From: CAG-698 sp964385755
GTDB lineage: Bacteria; Bacillota_I; Bacilli_A; ML615J-28; CAG-698
Direction of reading: 5' to 3'
Assembly (NCBI GenBank): GCA_964385755.1
Contig: CAYLPZ010000007.1
Location: 6,567-70,566 of the forward strand
DNA length: 64,000 bases
Each line of letters begins with the position of its first letter. Position 1 is the stretch's first letter. This document shows, piece by piece, positions 63,136 to 64,000 of the stretch. A model generated the notes under the pieces. It was given only the letters and a program-made list of their open reading frames with translations. It was not told where the DNA came from and ran no database searches. A program made the translations under genes and the position numbers.

Positions 63136-63172
63136 GGTATAGTCATCTTAAAAAAGATGTCTATACTTTTTT
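63136..63172 (+). terminator. Intrinsic terminator
   Basis: GTATAG-T-CATCTT and AAGATG-T-CTATAC (one T-T mismatch), AAAA loop, six T. It probably ends transcripts from leuS and the degraded gene. Confidence 0.82.
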
Positions 63173-63213
63173 AATATTATAAACATGGAAAATGAAATAA
63201 AGGAGGAATTATA

Positions 63214-63255
63214 GTGAAAAATGTTACTTTTAAATATTTTTTGAAAACAGCATAA
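63214..63255 (+). CDS. 13-codon ORF behind a perfect SD
   Basis: AAAGGAGGAATTATA precedes a GTG that opens 13 codons (MKNVTFKYFLKTA) and stops. Either a regulatory mini-ORF or the surviving start of a deleted gene; the following 260 bp have no continuation. Confidence 0.35.
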   Translation: MKNVTFKYFLKTA

Positions 63256-63508
63256 ATATAGCTATAATTACGAATAATATTGGAAAAAAGAAGATTTTGG
63301 TAAAATAAACCACATAAATTGACTGTTTTTCTAAAATTTTAGAAAAAAATTACGACTAAAAAATAATGTATTTTAAATATTTTAGATAAGCAATAATTAA
63401 ATAAATAAAAAAGTGTTTATAAAAAATAAAAATTATAATATAAAACGATAAATATTTTTTTAAAAACAGAAATAAACAAAAATAATATTATTACATTAAC
63501 GTATGTTA
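63256..63508 (+). other. Very AT-rich non-coding stretch
   Basis: No ORF with an SD, repeat or stable hairpin was found here. Confidence 0.5.
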
Positions 63509-63517
63509 TGATATAGT
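63509..63517 (+). promoter_or_regulatory. Extended -10 promoter giving a probable leaderless mRNA
   Basis: TGATATAGT; its last base is 7 bp before the A of the ATG at 63524, the same geometry as at 3859-3874. No SD is present. Confidence 0.5.
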
Positions 63518-63523
63518 AATTAT

Positions 63524-63847
63524 ATGAAAAAGTGTAATAAAAGAAGAGACTTATTTAATTTATTTACATATTATAGTTGTGTTAATTGTAGCGGAATCTT
63601 AAAAGATGAAGAAATAGTATGTGAGGGGAAGAGAATAGATATTTATTATTTATCAAGGTTTTGTGAAGAAGTTAAATATACAATGGAAGAAGTTGCAAAT
63701 GATATAAATCTTAAGAAGTTTTTAGTTGAAGCATATAATAATAAAGATTTGGTGCTCTGGCTTTCTATTAAAGAAAGGTATAGAATTAATCAAATAATCG
63801 AAGTAATATCACAATTTAATATGTCAGTACATATTTTATTTTATTGA
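63524..63847 (+). CDS. Hypothetical 107-residue protein
   Basis: The protein has a basic start (MKKCNKRRDLF), a YYSCVNCSG cysteine pair near residue 19, and mostly helical remaining sequence. I recognise no family. There is no SD, and an extended -10 lies directly upstream, so a leaderless transcript is likely. Base composition is as in the neighbourhood. Confidence 0.6.
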   Translation: MKKCNKRRDLFNLFTYYSCVNCSGILKDEEIVCEGKRIDIYYLSRFCEEVKYTMEEVANDINLKKFLVEAYNNKDLVLWLSIKERYRINQIIEVISQFNMSVHILFY

Positions 63848-63929
63848 AATAAATAAAAATTATTCAAAAAGATTATTTATAATGTACAAATAAAATAAAA
63901 ATATATATTTTTTTATTAAAAAATATCAT

Positions 63930-63943
63930 TGTAAACGCTTTTT
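63930..63943 (+). promoter_or_regulatory. cre-like operator near the right edge
   Basis: TGTAAACGCTTTTT matches 12 of 14 positions of the cre consensus and lies just upstream of the -10 at 63946-63954, so a bound repressor would block RNA polymerase. Confidence 0.5.
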
Positions 63944-63945
63944 TG

Positions 63946-63954
63946 TGATATAAC
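63946..63954 (+). promoter_or_regulatory. Extended -10 of a gene beyond the right edge
   Basis: TGATATAAC (TG-n-TATAAC). The downstream gene is outside the window; a TGAGG just before the end may be its SD. Confidence 0.45.
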
Positions 63955-64000
63955 CTGAGTTTTACAGTTGTTATGCTACAAAGTGAGGTAATATATTGAA

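Overview
The window is about 30% GC and densely coded. It comes from a walled, low-GC bacterium of the Bacillota, probably a Bacilli or Erysipelotrichia-like gut lineage. The evidence is a strong SD/RBS code, many lipobox lipoproteins with bacterial Ig-like repeats, a D,D-carboxypeptidase, a fatty-acid kinase system, an Opp-type peptide transporter, and AT-rich promoters with TATAAT and often a TG-extended -10. TGA is used as an ordinary stop and TGG as Trp, so the standard bacterial code applies. I saw no rRNA or tRNA genes and no CRISPR array. Lineage is an inference from gene content.

Housekeeping blocks. 1-2720: the two halves of a heterodimeric ABC exporter. 2858-5407: a small membrane protein, a TetR regulator, a phosphoesterase lipoprotein and acpS. 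5523-7290: a two-component system. 7437-9983: FakB- and FakA-type fatty acid kinase genes. 10111-13772: a HicB-like protein and an Ig-DUF885 lipoprotein. 14053-23633: a peptide ABC transporter operon behind a three-operator promoter. 23853-24876 (minus): azlD and azlC. 32496-37371: phosphoesterase, flavin reductase-like, and SbcD/YhaO-like plus YhaN-like genes. 37445-41178: a D,D-carboxypeptidase lipoprotein and tyrS. 41221-46019: purine permease, ABC-F protein, TIM-barrel isomerase and a second FakB. 46115-50279: U32 peptidase, acyltransferase-like protein and zinc-ribbon membrane protein. 51161-55826: an EF-G-like GTPase, an RluA-type pseudouridine synthase and an Ig-like lipoprotein. 58665-62760: udk (minus), then a DUF1189 protein and leuS.

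Accessory island 1 (about 25.8-32.3 kb) starts with relics of a large serine recombinase and an IS3-type transposase. It then carries one co-oriented operon: a small split glycine-rich protein, four tandem paralogues with the proteasome beta/HslV (Ntn-hydrolase) fold, a broken gene with two FtsK-gamma-like winged helices, a soluble FtsH-like AAA+ zinc protease, and a broken MYG1-like nuclease. In the four paralogues, catalytic-looking and degenerate active sites alternate. I know of no described system with this composition, and it is the main candidate for new biology here. Several of its genes carry in-frame stops, and every one of those stops can be derived from a sense codon by a C-to-T change, so this copy is decaying.

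Accessory island 2 (about 55.9-58.6 kb) has an inverted-repeat-bounded segment, an XRE-HTH/DUF3990 toxin-like protein with its partner gene, a roughly 70-bp-spaced repeat series, a 16-codon ORF with a good SD, and a stretch of nested hairpins that may be a structured RNA.

Regulation. LacI/CcpA-type (cre-like) operators lie before the peptide transporter, the EF-G-like gene and the gene beyond the right edge, which suggests a shared carbon-responsive regulon. At least two genes (3874 and 63524) have an extended -10 placed so that transcription would begin at the A of the ATG, with no SD, and are probably translated from leaderless mRNAs.
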